In this document: positions 11,132 to 21,902 of the stretch, piece after piece
Layout: every line of letters begins with the position of its first letter
Numbering within the stretch: the first letter of the stretch is position 1
From: Neoarius graeffei
Taxonomy: Eukaryota > Chordata > Actinopteri > Siluriformes > Ariidae
Direction: 5' to 3'
Assembly (NCBI RefSeq): GCF_027579695.1
Contig: NC_083571.1
Coordinates: 87,842,888 to 87,906,887, forward strand
DNA length: 64,000 nt
Program-made: the position numbers and the translations under genes
The notes under the pieces: model-generated
Database searches by the model: none
The model's input: only the letters and a program-made list of their open reading frames with translations
Told to the model about the DNA's origin: nothing

Positions 11132-13253
11132 CTGCACATGATAAAGAGTTATAAACAGTCGTCCACTGTGAGAAGTTGCCCAATACGTCTGAGAGCGAAG
11201 GAGCCAGCAAACTTAAAAGAGCCTATGAATATTATGTGCTGATGGTATTTAAAAATTGCCAGCCAATAAAAGACATTATACTGCCTTCTTCAGAGTTAAA
11301 AGCACTAACTCTAAATGACTTGTTTACTTAAGGTATCTGCAAGATAAACCTTCCAATTGGGCAACTACAAATGATGTATTTTTTTTTTTGACATTTTCAA
11401 TTATAAATCGATGCTGTCCAGAGAAACTCTTCCATTTCTATACCAATAACCTTTAGTCAAAAAGAATAACACTTTACTGGATGTACTTGTGTTTGGAGCT
11501 GATTTTTTAAGCCTTGCAAACTATGAAAAAATACGTTAATGTAAATAAAATTATTGATGTAAAATTCAACAATAATCTAGGTTAAGGTCAACCCTGGTCA
11601 AGATTTATATTTCAGTGGTCCCAAGCTTTAGAAACTGTATAGCTGATCAGGGGTGGGTTTCCCAAAAGCCTCTTAACGCTAAGAGCATCTTAACAAGGAG
11701 AGTGAGTGTTTATTGTGCTGCTTGCTCTACCATTTAACGATCTTTATGCTACGATGCTTTTGAGAAACTTGGCACAGTATGATTTGAAAGCATATATTAT
11801 TATTTACAATATATTATTAAGCTGTCATCTTCAGGCTTCCTCCTATAACAGAGAAGATACACAGATGTCTTTAACCCAAACAGAGAAAGAACAGATCCTG
11901 TGTACCTGTAGCCAGAACTTCAATCAAGCCTTTCGGCTGGCCAGCAGTTGAACAAAACAAAGTAACGTTATTAATCTTCGCCGTAAGCATTTTTGATTAT
12001 TTTACTTGCTTATGGGTTTGCTTTTGTACTTCATGACATGACACTTTTAGTATTTTAACTCATTCCCTACGGCAAGCCGCTGACAGCGGCTCGGCGAATT
12101 TTCCCAATCCCTACGGAAAGCCGGCACTATCGGCTTTGGTGACGTCATACGGAATTCCCTCGGAAACTCCCATAATAAAGCAGTACACGTGAATTTGACC
12201 AATCAGAGCCGTAAAGGACTGCACATAGACCACATTTGGATATTATAATTAGCGGGAAACCCCAGAAGTCATGCACAGGGATAGACTGCTATAATATTAT
12301 TATAATATTATAATATAATATTATGACTAATGCTTGTGAAACCTACCTACTTCAGAATTATACAAAAATAATTCCATATTTAGAAAGGATAGGTTTCAAG
12401 GACTCGGTAAATGTATACTTTTCTACCTCTAAAATAATTTGTTATGGAGATAGAGACATTTAACTGAATGTACCTATTAAATTTGTGATTTTCATAAAAA
12501 TTATTCCGTCAAAACATGATAGAAAAAAATTGAAGTATTCCGTAAGGAATGGGTTAAAGGAGAACTGAAGGCAAATTTTTTATCAAAATTCTATTTATCT
12601 CATTCTATTAGGAATGCATTTTTGATAGCTATTTTGTCACTGCTATAGCAAGTTATGAGTGTTTGAAATATGCTCTGTAATATATCAGTCCATATGTCAA
12701 AGCAATGGCCGTAAACGAGATTCGCTGAGACCTGTGCGAGACATCGTAGGACGGCAGTAAAACGTACAGCGGAAATCAAAGTGACCAACATCTGCCAACG
12801 TTGTCAAAAGACGCGCGCGCCCTCTTTCAAATGCTGATGTAATCAAGCCGGAAGTTTTGTTTGTTTTGATAGCAATCAGGAAAGTTTGAAAACAGTAGGC
12901 AGTAATCGTCACTTAAACTCGTTTTTGTGCAATACTTCGTTTGGAAAACAGTTTTCAAAATGGCGGCACTGACACCTGGCTGACACTTCACATTTCGAAG
13001 TCTCGCACAAGTCTCGTGAAGATCGTGCGGATAAGTGACGCCTGCCGTGGACCAAACGAACTAAACTCAACATGGCTAAAAACCGAATAGGCTGATGAGT
13101 ATAATATTTAACTGCAATTAGTTGCCAATACGAGTCACGATATAAGGTTACTAAAACTGAAAGCATAATTGAATAACACGTTAATTAAGAAATAAAGCAA
13201 GTTTAAAAATGACTTCTGTTCCCCTTTAATATAAGGTCCAAATAAGCCTGCTT

Positions 13254-13290
<37 letters not shown>

Positions 13291-14743
13291 GGCATTATCA
13301 AATGGTTAGGGCAGGAATAAACAAACAAACACCACAGACTCTCTGAGAATGCATAGGGGAAAATTTGCAGCCTATTCACTCGTAAGACTTAATGGAGTAG
13401 ACCCAGTGTTGAGTTTATACAGTCATCTGGACTGTTTATACTCTCGTACAAACTTTTTCAATTCCAGAAAAAGACAGAGGGGAGAAAAGGGGGGAAGAGA
13501 CCCTCGAGAACATTTTTCGATGATGTCAGCAAAATGCTCTCACTAACTCTTGCAAAACTTGCTTTGCTATTTCAGCACGTGCATCCAGCTAACTCTGGTT
13601 TCTGTTAACATTTGTTTTCCTAATCATGTCATTACCATCAAGAAAGCCCAGCAGGGATTTGGCAACAGATGCAACTCATGTCCTCTCCAGTCTAGTTCTG
13701 GGACACAACCTTATCATCTTTTCTCGTGTACAGTCCGGTGTGAAACCGCTTTGGTGACATACCAAGAGCTCAAAACAATCTGATTGGCAACTTGCCTGCT
13801 TTTTCTTGCTCTCAGATGCAGGCCAAATTAAGAAGGAGGAAGCTGTTGAGCAAACATTGAGTTCTTTGTCTTGAATTACTGATCTTGCAGAATTAACAGC
13901 AGACCAAAAGGTTGCAATAAACTTCAAACGGCTACATTTTTGACTGTAATGATCTGTCCTCATGCACTGACGTATCTGATGTGTATTACAACCTGTAACC
14001 AGTTCAACTCCAGCAACATGCCTTGTAAATCATAAGTTCGTAGAAGAAATAAGTCCTGAGTTCTTGGCTTCCTCTTGCAATGTGCTTTAGACTGGAACAG
14101 TTAAAGAACAGGGTCACAGTCAGGACACAGTGCTGGACCGTCATGTCTGCCATCCACTGAGGGAACATTGCAGTTTTACCCACACTTTTTTCTCTATTTT
14201 CATAGCGTAATCACCACATTTGACTTTTTTTTTTTTTAGCTGAAAAAGTACTCAAGCTGGATGGCATGAAAACTCAAACAGCACAAACCTGGAACCACTT
14301 TTCATTTGATTGTTTCAGCGCCTTTGCCATTTGTTTACCCTGTTTGCCTTCCTCTTGCCTCATCATAATGTTACTCATTAACCCTCAGGTTCTGTTTGCT
14401 TTTTAACAATATCTCTAGTCTAATTTTCCACCTAAAAAAGGACATAAAGATTAAGTTGGCTTCTTTACCTCTGCAAAGCAATGGCTTGCTCATATGTGTA
14501 CTGGGTGCCGGTGCGTGAATGCAGCAGGAAGTGACCTGGGATGGTCATGTTGTGGTTGCTGGACTTCATCACTCTGCAGAAGGAGTAGATGAGAACACCG
14601 AAGCCAAGGGCGGCAAGGGCTGACCCAAATGCGCCAGCGTACACTGTAGCAAACATCATGAGGATGACGCCGAGGGCCACCAGCAGCACCCCTAAACTCA
14701 CTGTGGGGCAAAGACACATGGCCCTGCTCCTCTGAGACATCAT
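10936..14743 (-). CDS. tmem61-like: TMEM61-like two-pass membrane protein B (two exons)
   Basis: Exon 1 runs 14743 to 14469 and exon 2 runs 11131 to 10936, stop included. The predicted protein is about 156 residues. The donor is AG/GTAAAG at 14469/14468; the acceptor is a TGTGCAG just before 11131, and the codon split across the junction reads Arg. The N-terminal half has two hydrophobic spans (VSLGVLLVALGVILMMF and a following Gly/Ala-rich segment). The C-terminal exon is basic at first (RRLDRIRRAS), then proline-rich, with PPSY before ETVMKTT. PPxY motifs bind WW domains such as those of Nedd4 ligases. I chose the ATG at 14743, with A at -3; a GTG-led extension upstream is not needed. It lies between bsnd and the second copy, as TMEM61 does in human. 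The similarity to human TMEM61 is in architecture and order more than identity, so the name is provisional. The intron carries two TTAA elements. Confidence 0.75.
11132..12054. other. tmem61-like B intron, distal part
   Basis: No element or exon recognised. Confidence 0.4.
12059..12553. mobile_element. TTAA-flanked (piggyBac-like) MITE 1
   Basis: Ends CTCATTCCCTACGG and CCGTAAGGAATGGG are near inverted repeats and each is bordered by TTAA (12055-12058, 12554-12557), the piggyBac signature. No coding capacity. Confidence 0.8.
12558..13225. mobile_element. TTAA-flanked (piggyBac-like) MITE 2
   Basis: Ends AGGAGAACTGAAGGCAA and the inverse of AGGGGAACAGAAGTCAT, bordered by TTAA at 12554-12557 and 13226-13229. 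Its left TTAA is the right TTAA of MITE 1. The interior has no transposase. Confidence 0.8.
13230..14468. other. tmem61-like B intron, proximal part
   Basis: Holds a (CAT)n microsatellite at 13256-13290 and a T run near 14225. Otherwise nothing recognised. Confidence 0.45.
14469..14743 (-). CDS. tmem61-like B exon 1
   Basis: It encodes both membrane spans and ends in QYTYEQAIALQ plus two bases of an Arg codon. A GTAAAG donor follows. The Met-Met start has A at -3. Confidence 0.78.
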
Positions 14744-15150
14744 GCTCAGCCTCACTTCCCGCCACGCTGCTAAAGCCAGGTGTCAGTGTGTAGGTGTGGC
14801 TATGAGTGTCTACGTGTATGAGTGTATCTGTCCAAGAAGGTTGTTTTGCACAGAGCACAGCACAAAAGCCAGGCCAGACTGGTGTCAGCTCATGTCCCCA
14901 GAGATCAGATCTGAAGAGCCACCTAGAGAAGTGAACGGAAAAGAAACAGTTTAACAACAGCTATCCCTGTGCTAATCTAGAACTAATACTGTAAATTAAA
15001 ATGATGCATAAAAAGGTAATATATGCGTTAATAGGCTCTAGGCTGCACCCAAAGCTTTTACTCAAACATGCAATTTAATTCAAATGCAAGACAATTTCTC
15101 AGAATTAGCACATTTTAAAATTACATTTATTGATCCTCATCTTGAATTCA
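14744..15150. other. 5' flank of tmem61-like B
   Basis: Probable 5' UTR and promoter side of gene B. No clear TATA box or other element was recognised. Confidence 0.3.
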
Positions 15151-15195
15151 AATCAGTTTTATTTGTATAGTGCTTTCAACAATGGCCATCATCAC

Positions 15196-16141
15196 AAAGT
15201 GACATCAGTGACATCAGTGATCAAGGTGCTGTCATGCGGTTACTTCAAAAATAGCGTGACCATTTCATAATCCAATTCTCAAACCTTATTCCTTCATATC
15301 AGAATAATTGAGCACTGAAAGTGTAGAAGCTGCTATACAGTATTAAGTCTATAGTGGTCAGGTAGATAGCATTACATAGCATATGTAGCTATGAAAATAG
15401 ATGTTTGGATACTTTTAGTTTTTAAAAAAATACACTCAATTGAGTTTCACTGCTTGTTCAGAAAGGAATATAGTTTCAATTAACATTTCAACAAGTAGCC
15501 AAGGCTACTATTGTGTCATGTTTCCTAACTCATTTTTATCTCATTATCTCTAGCCGCTTTATCCTGTTCTACAGGGTTGGAGGCAAGCTGGAGCCTATCC
15601 CAGCTGACTACGGGCGAAAGGCGGGGTACACCCTGGACAAGTCGCCAGGTCATCACAGGGCTGACACATTCACACCTACGGTCAATTTAGAGTCACCAGT
15701 TAACCTAACCTGCACGTCTTTGGATTGTGGGGGAAACCGGAGCACCCGGAGGAAACCCACGCGGACACGGGGAGAACATGCAAACTCCACACAGAAAGGC
15801 CCTCGCCGGCCACGGGGGTCGAACCCGGACCTTCTTGCTGTGAGGCGACAGCGCTAACCACTACACCACCGTGCCACCCGTTTCCTAACTCATGCTAGTG
15901 ATATTGTACTTCCATGGAAGGCACTGATACAGATGTGTGATGCTGGATGAGGTTGCCTGTATGGATAGATTTGCTGAATAGAAAGATATTTTGTAAAATA
16001 GTTTGCTAGTAAGTTGTTCAATGTTAGATGGACTTTTATTGTCATGTGATAAGCTATCAGAGTTGCCACATCTTTGTGTTTTGGTGAACTGAAAGACTGG
16101 ATGGCAAAGAAAAGAGAGACTTTATAATCTAAAAACAAACA
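15196..16141. repeat. Repeat D, copy A (holds a SINE)
   Basis: About 590 bp without the SINE. It runs from ATCAGTGATCAAGGTG to TCTAAAAACAAACAAGAG. Copy B lies at 16732-18470. The two are about 97% alike by eye. Confidence 0.8.
15534..15879 (-). mobile_element. SINE S, GAGATGAGAT-tail subfamily, in repeat D copy A
   Basis: Target duplication GTTTCCTAACTCAT on both sides. Copy B of repeat D has the intact, empty site near 18200. Confidence 0.96.
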
Positions 16142-16997
16142 AGAGGCCATTGTGAAGTTTTAAAGAAATATATAAATTCTGGATATACATTTTAAATTTT
16201 CCCTAATGAGCAAGCCAGAGGTGACCGTGGTAAGGAAAAACTCCCTGAGACGACATGAGGAAGAAACCTCGAGAGGAACCATCCTCATCTGGCTGACACT
16301 GGAGAGTGCGATTATAAATAATTTCCCTCCTGTAACTGTATACTATATCGGCAAAAAGCACAACTGTGTAACCAGGAACTTGTGAGCTTCTGAGCAACTT
16401 GTGACTATGAGCATCAGAGTTACTGGATTTCCCAATTCATCATAGTTTTAACATGAAGTCTAATTTGCTGAAGTCATCAAATGTTCAATGATGGAGACTT
16501 GAATGCAAATCTGGTCAGAGCTATTGCAGTTTAAGCCATCTTTATGGCTGTTCAATCTTGAACCATTTTCCACAAAGACGAAAAAGTACTTGTTGATAAA
16601 ACCACAAATCATAAAAGCGAGCAGGGGCATGATGTGGTAATGGTAATATCCGGCAGCTGCCACACCTTGGCTGTTTGTATCAAAGTTAAACGAATTACAG
16701 TACTACACATTTCCATTTTCTAGATCAGTGATCAAGGTGTTGCCATGCGGTTACTTCAAAAATAGCGGGACCATTTCATAATCCAATTCTCAAACCTTAT
16801 TCCTTCATATCAGAATAATTGAGCACTGAAAGTGTAGAAGCTGCTATACAGTATTAAGTCTATAGTGGTCAGGTAGATAGCATTACATAGCATATGTAGC
16901 TATGAAAATAGATGTTTAGATACTTTTAGTTAAAAAAAAATACACTCAATTGAGTTTTGCTGCTTGTTCAGAAAGGAACATAGTTTCAATTAATATA

Positions 16998-17130
16998 GGT
17001 AATCATATGGGGCCGAGTAAAATTAAGGATGAATTTCATGAGTGATTTTGAAGTTTTGAAAGCGACTCGGCCAATTTCAAAACTTGAAATCACGAATCAA
17101 ATTGATCCTTAATTTTACGAGGAACCATAT
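16998..17130. repeat. Palindromic fold-back sequence
   Basis: Arms of about 60 bp (from AGGTAATCATATGGGGCC to CATATGATTACTTG) are imperfect reverse complements around a short GCGACTCGGCC loop. It may be a MITE or the outer end of the adjoining insertion. Confidence 0.7.
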
Positions 17131-18164
17131 GATTACTTGTTTATAATATATAGGGCCAAATTCATACTTCGGAAGTCATTCAAGTTCACAACATTTGTCA
17201 TTCATGTTTTCTGAACCAATCAGGGCGCAAGACTATCTTGCACGTTTGAATCAGTTTCTAAAGCATTCCTTGTTTTCGCAAATCTCTCGCTTTTCCTTCG
17301 AGGACTTTTCGTGATTCTTGAAAAGTAACATCTTTCAGGATTGATCCCGGATATTTCTCTTGTCTCAGATGCCGATCCAATGCTGCCTACATTACTTTAA
17401 AGCTGGGCATACACTGTGCGATTTTTGGCCCGATTTTGACACGATTTTCACTCGTGCGACTATTTTGGAGATCGGGCCGAGTTTTGGCTCAATCGTGCGT
17501 CTCGGATCGTGTAGTATACATGGGGTAACGACAAGCGATTAACACCTCACGACCTCCTCCCGATCGATCGGATGAAAATCAAACCTGTTTGAAATCCTGA
17601 GCATCGCATCCGAGCATCGGATCGTATAGTGTGAGAACAGGAATCGTAAGCTGCGTGCTGTTTACCCCTGCGATTCACTTGTACAGTGTGAGCAGCAGCT
17701 GAATACCGCGATTGAAAAAATCGCACAGTGTATGCCCAGCTTAAGAGAGTCTGGTTCGTAGTTTTCCCCATTTTCTTTCCTCACTTCTGCATAAAACCGC
17801 GATAGCACCTTGTCTAACTCACAGCATCCACATGCCACCAGAGAGTCGTTTATTTGTCTTTCTGCGGCCCATTTCTTAAACACGGAAAGCCAAAAATTCG
17901 TACTTTTTTGGGGGGGGGGGGGGGGGGGGGGTATTTTCATTTTCGCTTGCAGCTTTCGACCGGTTTATCATTTCTTCGTCAAACATAGCGAAACGCGGCA
18001 TCGCCGAGTCAGCCATTTTGCTGACAAAATTTGCTAATTTTTTGTAACCAGGCAACGAACTAGCCAATAGGATTTCAGAAATACGCCCCGTGTTAAGGGA
18101 AGAAAAAAAAGCCCTCCTTGATTGACCAATCAGAATTGAGTAATTTGGCTCTATGTGTTATAAA
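17131..18164 (-). mobile_element. TIR-bounded insertion carrying a Crypton/DUF3504-like coding fragment
   Basis: The outer ends, read inward, share GCCAAATT after an ATAG-type stretch and agree at about 19 of 22 bases. On the minus strand, 18043 to about 17745 encodes MADSAMPRFAMFDEE, a low-complexity break at a G run (17911-17930), then VFKKWAAERQINDSL, CELDKVLSRFYAEVRKENG and YEPDSL. This resembles the N-terminal helical part of KIAA1958/DUF3504 proteins, which derive from Crypton tyrosine recombinases. The similarity is recalled, not searched. A Harbinger-like MITE cuts the frame. Confidence 0.5.
17401..17741. mobile_element. PIF/Harbinger-like MITE
   Basis: Near-perfect terminal inverted repeats starting AGCTGGGCATACACTGTGCG, flanked by TAA on both sides (17398-17400, 17742-17744). 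The inside is rich in CGATC-type words and non-coding. Confidence 0.85.
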
Positions 18165-18468
18165 CATTTCAACAAGTAGCCAAGGCAACTATTGTGTCAT
18201 GTTTCCTAACTCATGCTAGTGATATTGTACTTCCATGGAAGGCACTGATACAGATGTGTGATGCTGGATGAGGTTGCCTGTATGGATAGATTTGTTGAAT
18301 AGAAAGATATTTTGTAAAATAGTTTGCTAGTGAGTTGTTCAATGTTAGATGGACTTTTATTGTCATGTGATAAGCTATCAGAGTTGCCACACCTTTGTGT
18401 TTTGGTGAACTGAAAGACTGGATGGCAAAGAAAAGAGAGACTTTATAATCTAAAAACAAGCAAGAGGA

Positions 18469-18470
<2 letters not shown>

Positions 18471-18521
<51 letters not shown>
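18471..18521. repeat. (TA)n microsatellite
   Basis: About 25 uninterrupted TA units at the right edge of repeat D copy B. Confidence 0.95.
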
Positions 18522-18522
<1 letters not shown>

Positions 18523-18524
<2 letters not shown>

Positions 18525-19120
18525 GAGATGTTAGAGGCCTACAGGATGTAAACATTGCTTTTATAATTTTAGGTGCAACAAACAAACAAACTCTGCCTCG
18601 CGACAGTATGTAAATGTTGTCCTGTGTCTTTCTGGAAGTGCAGGATGTTGCTTGTGTGCGGTTGTTCGCCGAATGTTCTCGTAGCTTACCTTGTTACAGT
18701 CGCTGTAGATGGTATATTCCTTTGTAAAAGCCAGAATGTTAGCGGTGTTCAAGTCTATAAGAGCCGTTCTTGAGAGACAGAGAGATGAAAACGACATAAA
18801 CACACGAGCCGTGCAGCTACAGCCGAGTTTCATTTCCTGTAGGATCCACATTCATGCTTCGAGTAGCATCTACTTTCTGTTCTCAAATCGCTCAGACAGG
18901 CCTTTGTGGCTATAAAGCACCGATTGTCATCTCTCTGTCGAACCATTCTCTCTCTCTGTCTCCCTCTCTCCCTCACACACACACACACACACACACACGG
19001 GGAGGTTCTGCAAAACCATCTCATCTGGACACATCTGCGTCAACAATCCAATCCAGTCCAATCCAATCCAAATACAATGCACACTGTTTATGAGCTCGGA
19101 TTATATTCAAAAGGGCTGAC
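18523..19120. other. Unique-looking stretch with CT/CA microsatellites
   Basis: Includes (CT)n and (CA)n near 18940-18998. On the minus strand a frame at 18851-18561 has a GGTAAGC donor-like site near 18685. It could be a 5' exon of tmem61-like B, but evidence is weak. Confidence 0.25.
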
Positions 19121-19425
19121 TTTATAGCAGAGCATTTTTTTTTTTTTAACATAGTTACTGGGAGACCAAATGGTGTCCCAGTGGCCAGATTTGGTCTCCT
19201 AGTCAATGCCAAACCAGCTTCACTGGGAGACCAAATTTTAAACCAAGTTATGTCTTATCATTTGGTTCAATCAGTTGCAATTAATTAACCAAGTACCATG
19301 TAAGTATACATTTAACAAAGAAAATGAAGATCTATGTTATAAGATATACACACAAGATCATGTTGGTTAAGAAAAACAAAACTAAAATTTGGTTACTGAG
19401 ATGGCTGATGTCAGAATCCGATGTC

Positions 19426-19790
19426 TCATCTCATTATCTCTAGCCGCTTTATCCTGTTCTACAGGGTCACAGGCAAGCTGGAGCCTATCCCAGCTGACTA
19501 CGGGTGAAAGGCGGGGTACACCCTGGACAAGTCGCCAGGTCATCACAGGGCTGACACATAGACACAGACAACCATTCACACTCACATTCACACGTACGGT
19601 CAATTTAGAGTCACCAGTTAACCTAACCTGCATGTCTTTGGACTGTGGGGGAAACCGGAGCACCCGGAGGAAACCCACGGGGAGAACATGCAAACTCCAC
19701 ACAGAAAGGCCCTCGCCAGCCGCTGGGCTCGAACCCGGACCTTCTTGCTGTGAGGCGACAGCACTAACCACTACACCACCGTGCCGCCCC
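19426..19790 (-). mobile_element. SINE S, GAGATGAGAT-tail subfamily
   Basis: Target duplication AGAATCCGATGTC at 19413-19425 and 19791-19803. It lacks a few bases of the body beside AACCCACGGGGAG. Confidence 0.96.
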
Positions 19791-19835
19791 AGAATCCGAT
19801 GTCATTACTGTGTAACTTTGAGTGTCTTTGGTGGG

Positions 19836-20528
19836 GTTTACATTAGACCGTATCAGCGGATCATCAGATTAACGTTTTTAAAACGATTAGTGTGCACACA
19901 GCAACACCAATACACGATTTGCGTGCACACAGCAACACCAATACACGGATACGCTCGGCTCCGCAGGCATCCTGCGCTCCAAATCACTCTGCCCTGAACA
20001 GCGAGTGCCCTCTGGAGGGTGCGCACTCTGGCCCTGCGCAGCTCACAGAGCGCGCGAGTGTAGTGCACAAGCAGTGATTCGGGACTGAGCCGCTGTGTGT
20101 GTGATCCCAGCGCATATCACTTACCACTTGCAAGTGGAAGGATGGCAAGCCTAAAGACAATCATAACTACACAATGGGCAGTATTTGCATCAGTATTTGC
20201 AGTATTTTCATACTTTTATACTCTTTAATGAAAGGTGATACAAGGCGGAAGTCCGCACCGTTTTTCAGCAGTCGCGTCACATGACCAACACCAGCGAATC
20301 AGGAAGGTGGATGTCACAGTGACGTTGTCCAATGACGATGCCAGCTAGAGCTCAGCACAGCGTATCCGCGTATTTTCAATGTTTACACAGCACCGGAGCT
20401 GACACGATCTGGATTGAATACGTGGACCCTGGCGGATTCCCGTTTCCCGGTGTTTCCAGGCGTTTTAATGTAAACGGACAGTGCATCCGCGAAGAAAACG
20501 AGACAGATACGGTCTAATGTAAACTTGG
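19836..20528. mobile_element. MITE with GTTTACATTAGACCGTATC ends
   Basis: The terminal inverted repeats are about 20 bp (left at 19838, right ending near 20526). CTTTGGT and CTTTGAC flank it, an imperfect duplication. A GTGCACACAGCAACACCAAT word occurs twice in its left part. Confidence 0.75.
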
Positions 20529-20932
20529 CCTTTGACATAACATTTGTGCTTGGTAATTGTTCTTGATAGCTGTGTAGTCACTGTAGTGTGTTTGTCTGTA
20601 TGGTGATTGGTGAACCATTTTGCATCACAGAATATGCCGCAGCGGTGCAGCCACATGGACTCTGGGGCCTGTGATTGTGTTGCCCAGACCAGTTGGTCTC
20701 CTAGTGGAAAATCCTTAAAAAATGCTCTGCTTTATAGCCATGAGTGAATAAAAATGCAAAATTCAATGTCTAATCGTTGTTCTAGTGCATATCCTACTTG
20801 TGTTTGGGAGGAGATTTCATTTTCTCTTGGAGCATTCAGAATCAGACATGACCAAGCTGAAAGGAGAAACCTGAAACGAGTCTACTTTATGCAGGCCTTT
20901 CGTTTAATTAAGGCTTCTTGGTATTTTCTTCT

Positions 20933-21290
20933 GGGCGGCATGGTGGTGTAGTGGTTAGCGCTGTTGCCTCACAGCAAGAAGGTTCCGGGTTCGAACCCAG
21001 CAGCCGGTGAGGGCCTTTCTGTATGGAGTTTGCATGTTCTCCACGTGTCTGCGTGGGTTTCCTCCGGGTGCTCCGGTTTCCCCCAAAGACATGCAGTTAC
21101 AGTAGGTTGACGTGGGGCGGCCTTGGGCTGAGGTGCCCTTGAGCAAGGCACCTAACCCCGGGCGCTCTGGTGTGGCTGCCCACTGCTCTGGGCGTGTGTG
21201 TGCGCGTGTTCACTGCTTCAGATGGGTTAAGTGCAGAGGATGAATTTCACTGTGCTTGAAGTGTGCATGTGACAAATAAAGGTTTCTTCT
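20933..21290 (+). mobile_element. SINE S head with a different 3' tail (composite SINE)
   Basis: The tRNA-like head and start of the body are as in SINE S, but after GACATGCAG it changes to CCCTTGAGCAAGGCACCTAA and TGCAGAGGATGAATTTCACT and ends GACAAATAAAGGTTTCTTCT. TTCTTCT lies at both borders. Confidence 0.85.
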
Positions 21291-21295
21291 TCTTC

Positions 21296-21900
21296 ACCAA
21301 GCACTCCTCACAATACTGTCCAGATCACTTCTACATCCATAGAAACCCCGGTGAATGAATACTGTGTGCACGGACTATCAGCATCAGTACTTTACAGCGA
21401 ACAGCGAGCTACTGTACAGTGGTGCTTGCGAATCATTTAGAATTTTCTATATTTCTGCATAAATTTGTACATTACTTTGTACGTGATACATGCTATTCAT
21501 GTCCTGATTAACTAACAATATTCAGGTCTACAAGGTTTAAAACAATACTATCCCAATACTTTGTTTCAGCTCGAGCAAGATCAGAATTCTCGGCATGTAG
21601 TGTTTAGAACTGTAATTACATCTTCCAAATATTGTGAAAAAAGTTCCTTGTGTATTTGTTTCTGTGTCACATACAGAGAAAATGAATGATTTTTCCTGAT
21701 TACTTCAATAAGTTGCCTATAGCTTTTTATTATAATTGACTCTTTGTATGAGATAACATGGGGCCTACAGAAACTACAAGTCCTGCATTTTGTAATTCAG
21801 CAAGACATTCCAAGTACCAGATAGACATATTGTGTTGTTACTAAAGACCCTTCATAGTTATTGTACTGAGCTCATTGTATGTCTCTCAGCATTGTATACA
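21296..21900. other. Intergenic sequence with a Tc1 end fragment
   Basis: At 21419-21468 lies a lone left end of Tc1 family M4 (CAGTGGTGCTTGCGAATCAT). The rest is not recognised. Confidence 0.5.
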
Positions 21901-21902
21901 TA

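Larger units (their letters stand above)
15155..16560. repeat. Repeat R copy, split by repeat D copy A
   Basis: The left piece (TTTATTTGTATAGTGCTTTC, 15165-15184) and the right piece (about 16140-16560, with GACGACATGAGGAAGAAACC) belong to repeat R, which is more complete at 48672-49258. GGCCAT occurs on both sides of the insertion. Confidence 0.6.
16732..18470. repeat. Repeat D, copy B (holds a 1.2-kb insertion)
   Basis: The halves 16732-16997 and about 18165-18470 match copy A, which is uninterrupted at this point (CAATTAACATTTC). A (TA)n microsatellite follows at once. Confidence 0.8.
19127..20730. mobile_element. TIR element with nested SINE and MITE
   Basis: Ends GCAGAGCATTTTTT and AAAAAATGCTCTGC, with TTTATA repeated on both sides (19121-19126, 20731-20736). 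Near both ends it carries TGGTCTCC / GGAGACCA words. The superfamily is unassigned; the core is about 530 bp without the insertions. Confidence 0.75.

Noticed and set aside
19389-19997. Plus-strand open frame of 202 codons
   Set aside because: It lies mainly across an inverted SINE copy and a MITE. Similar frames recur in every SINE copy because the SINE is short of stops.
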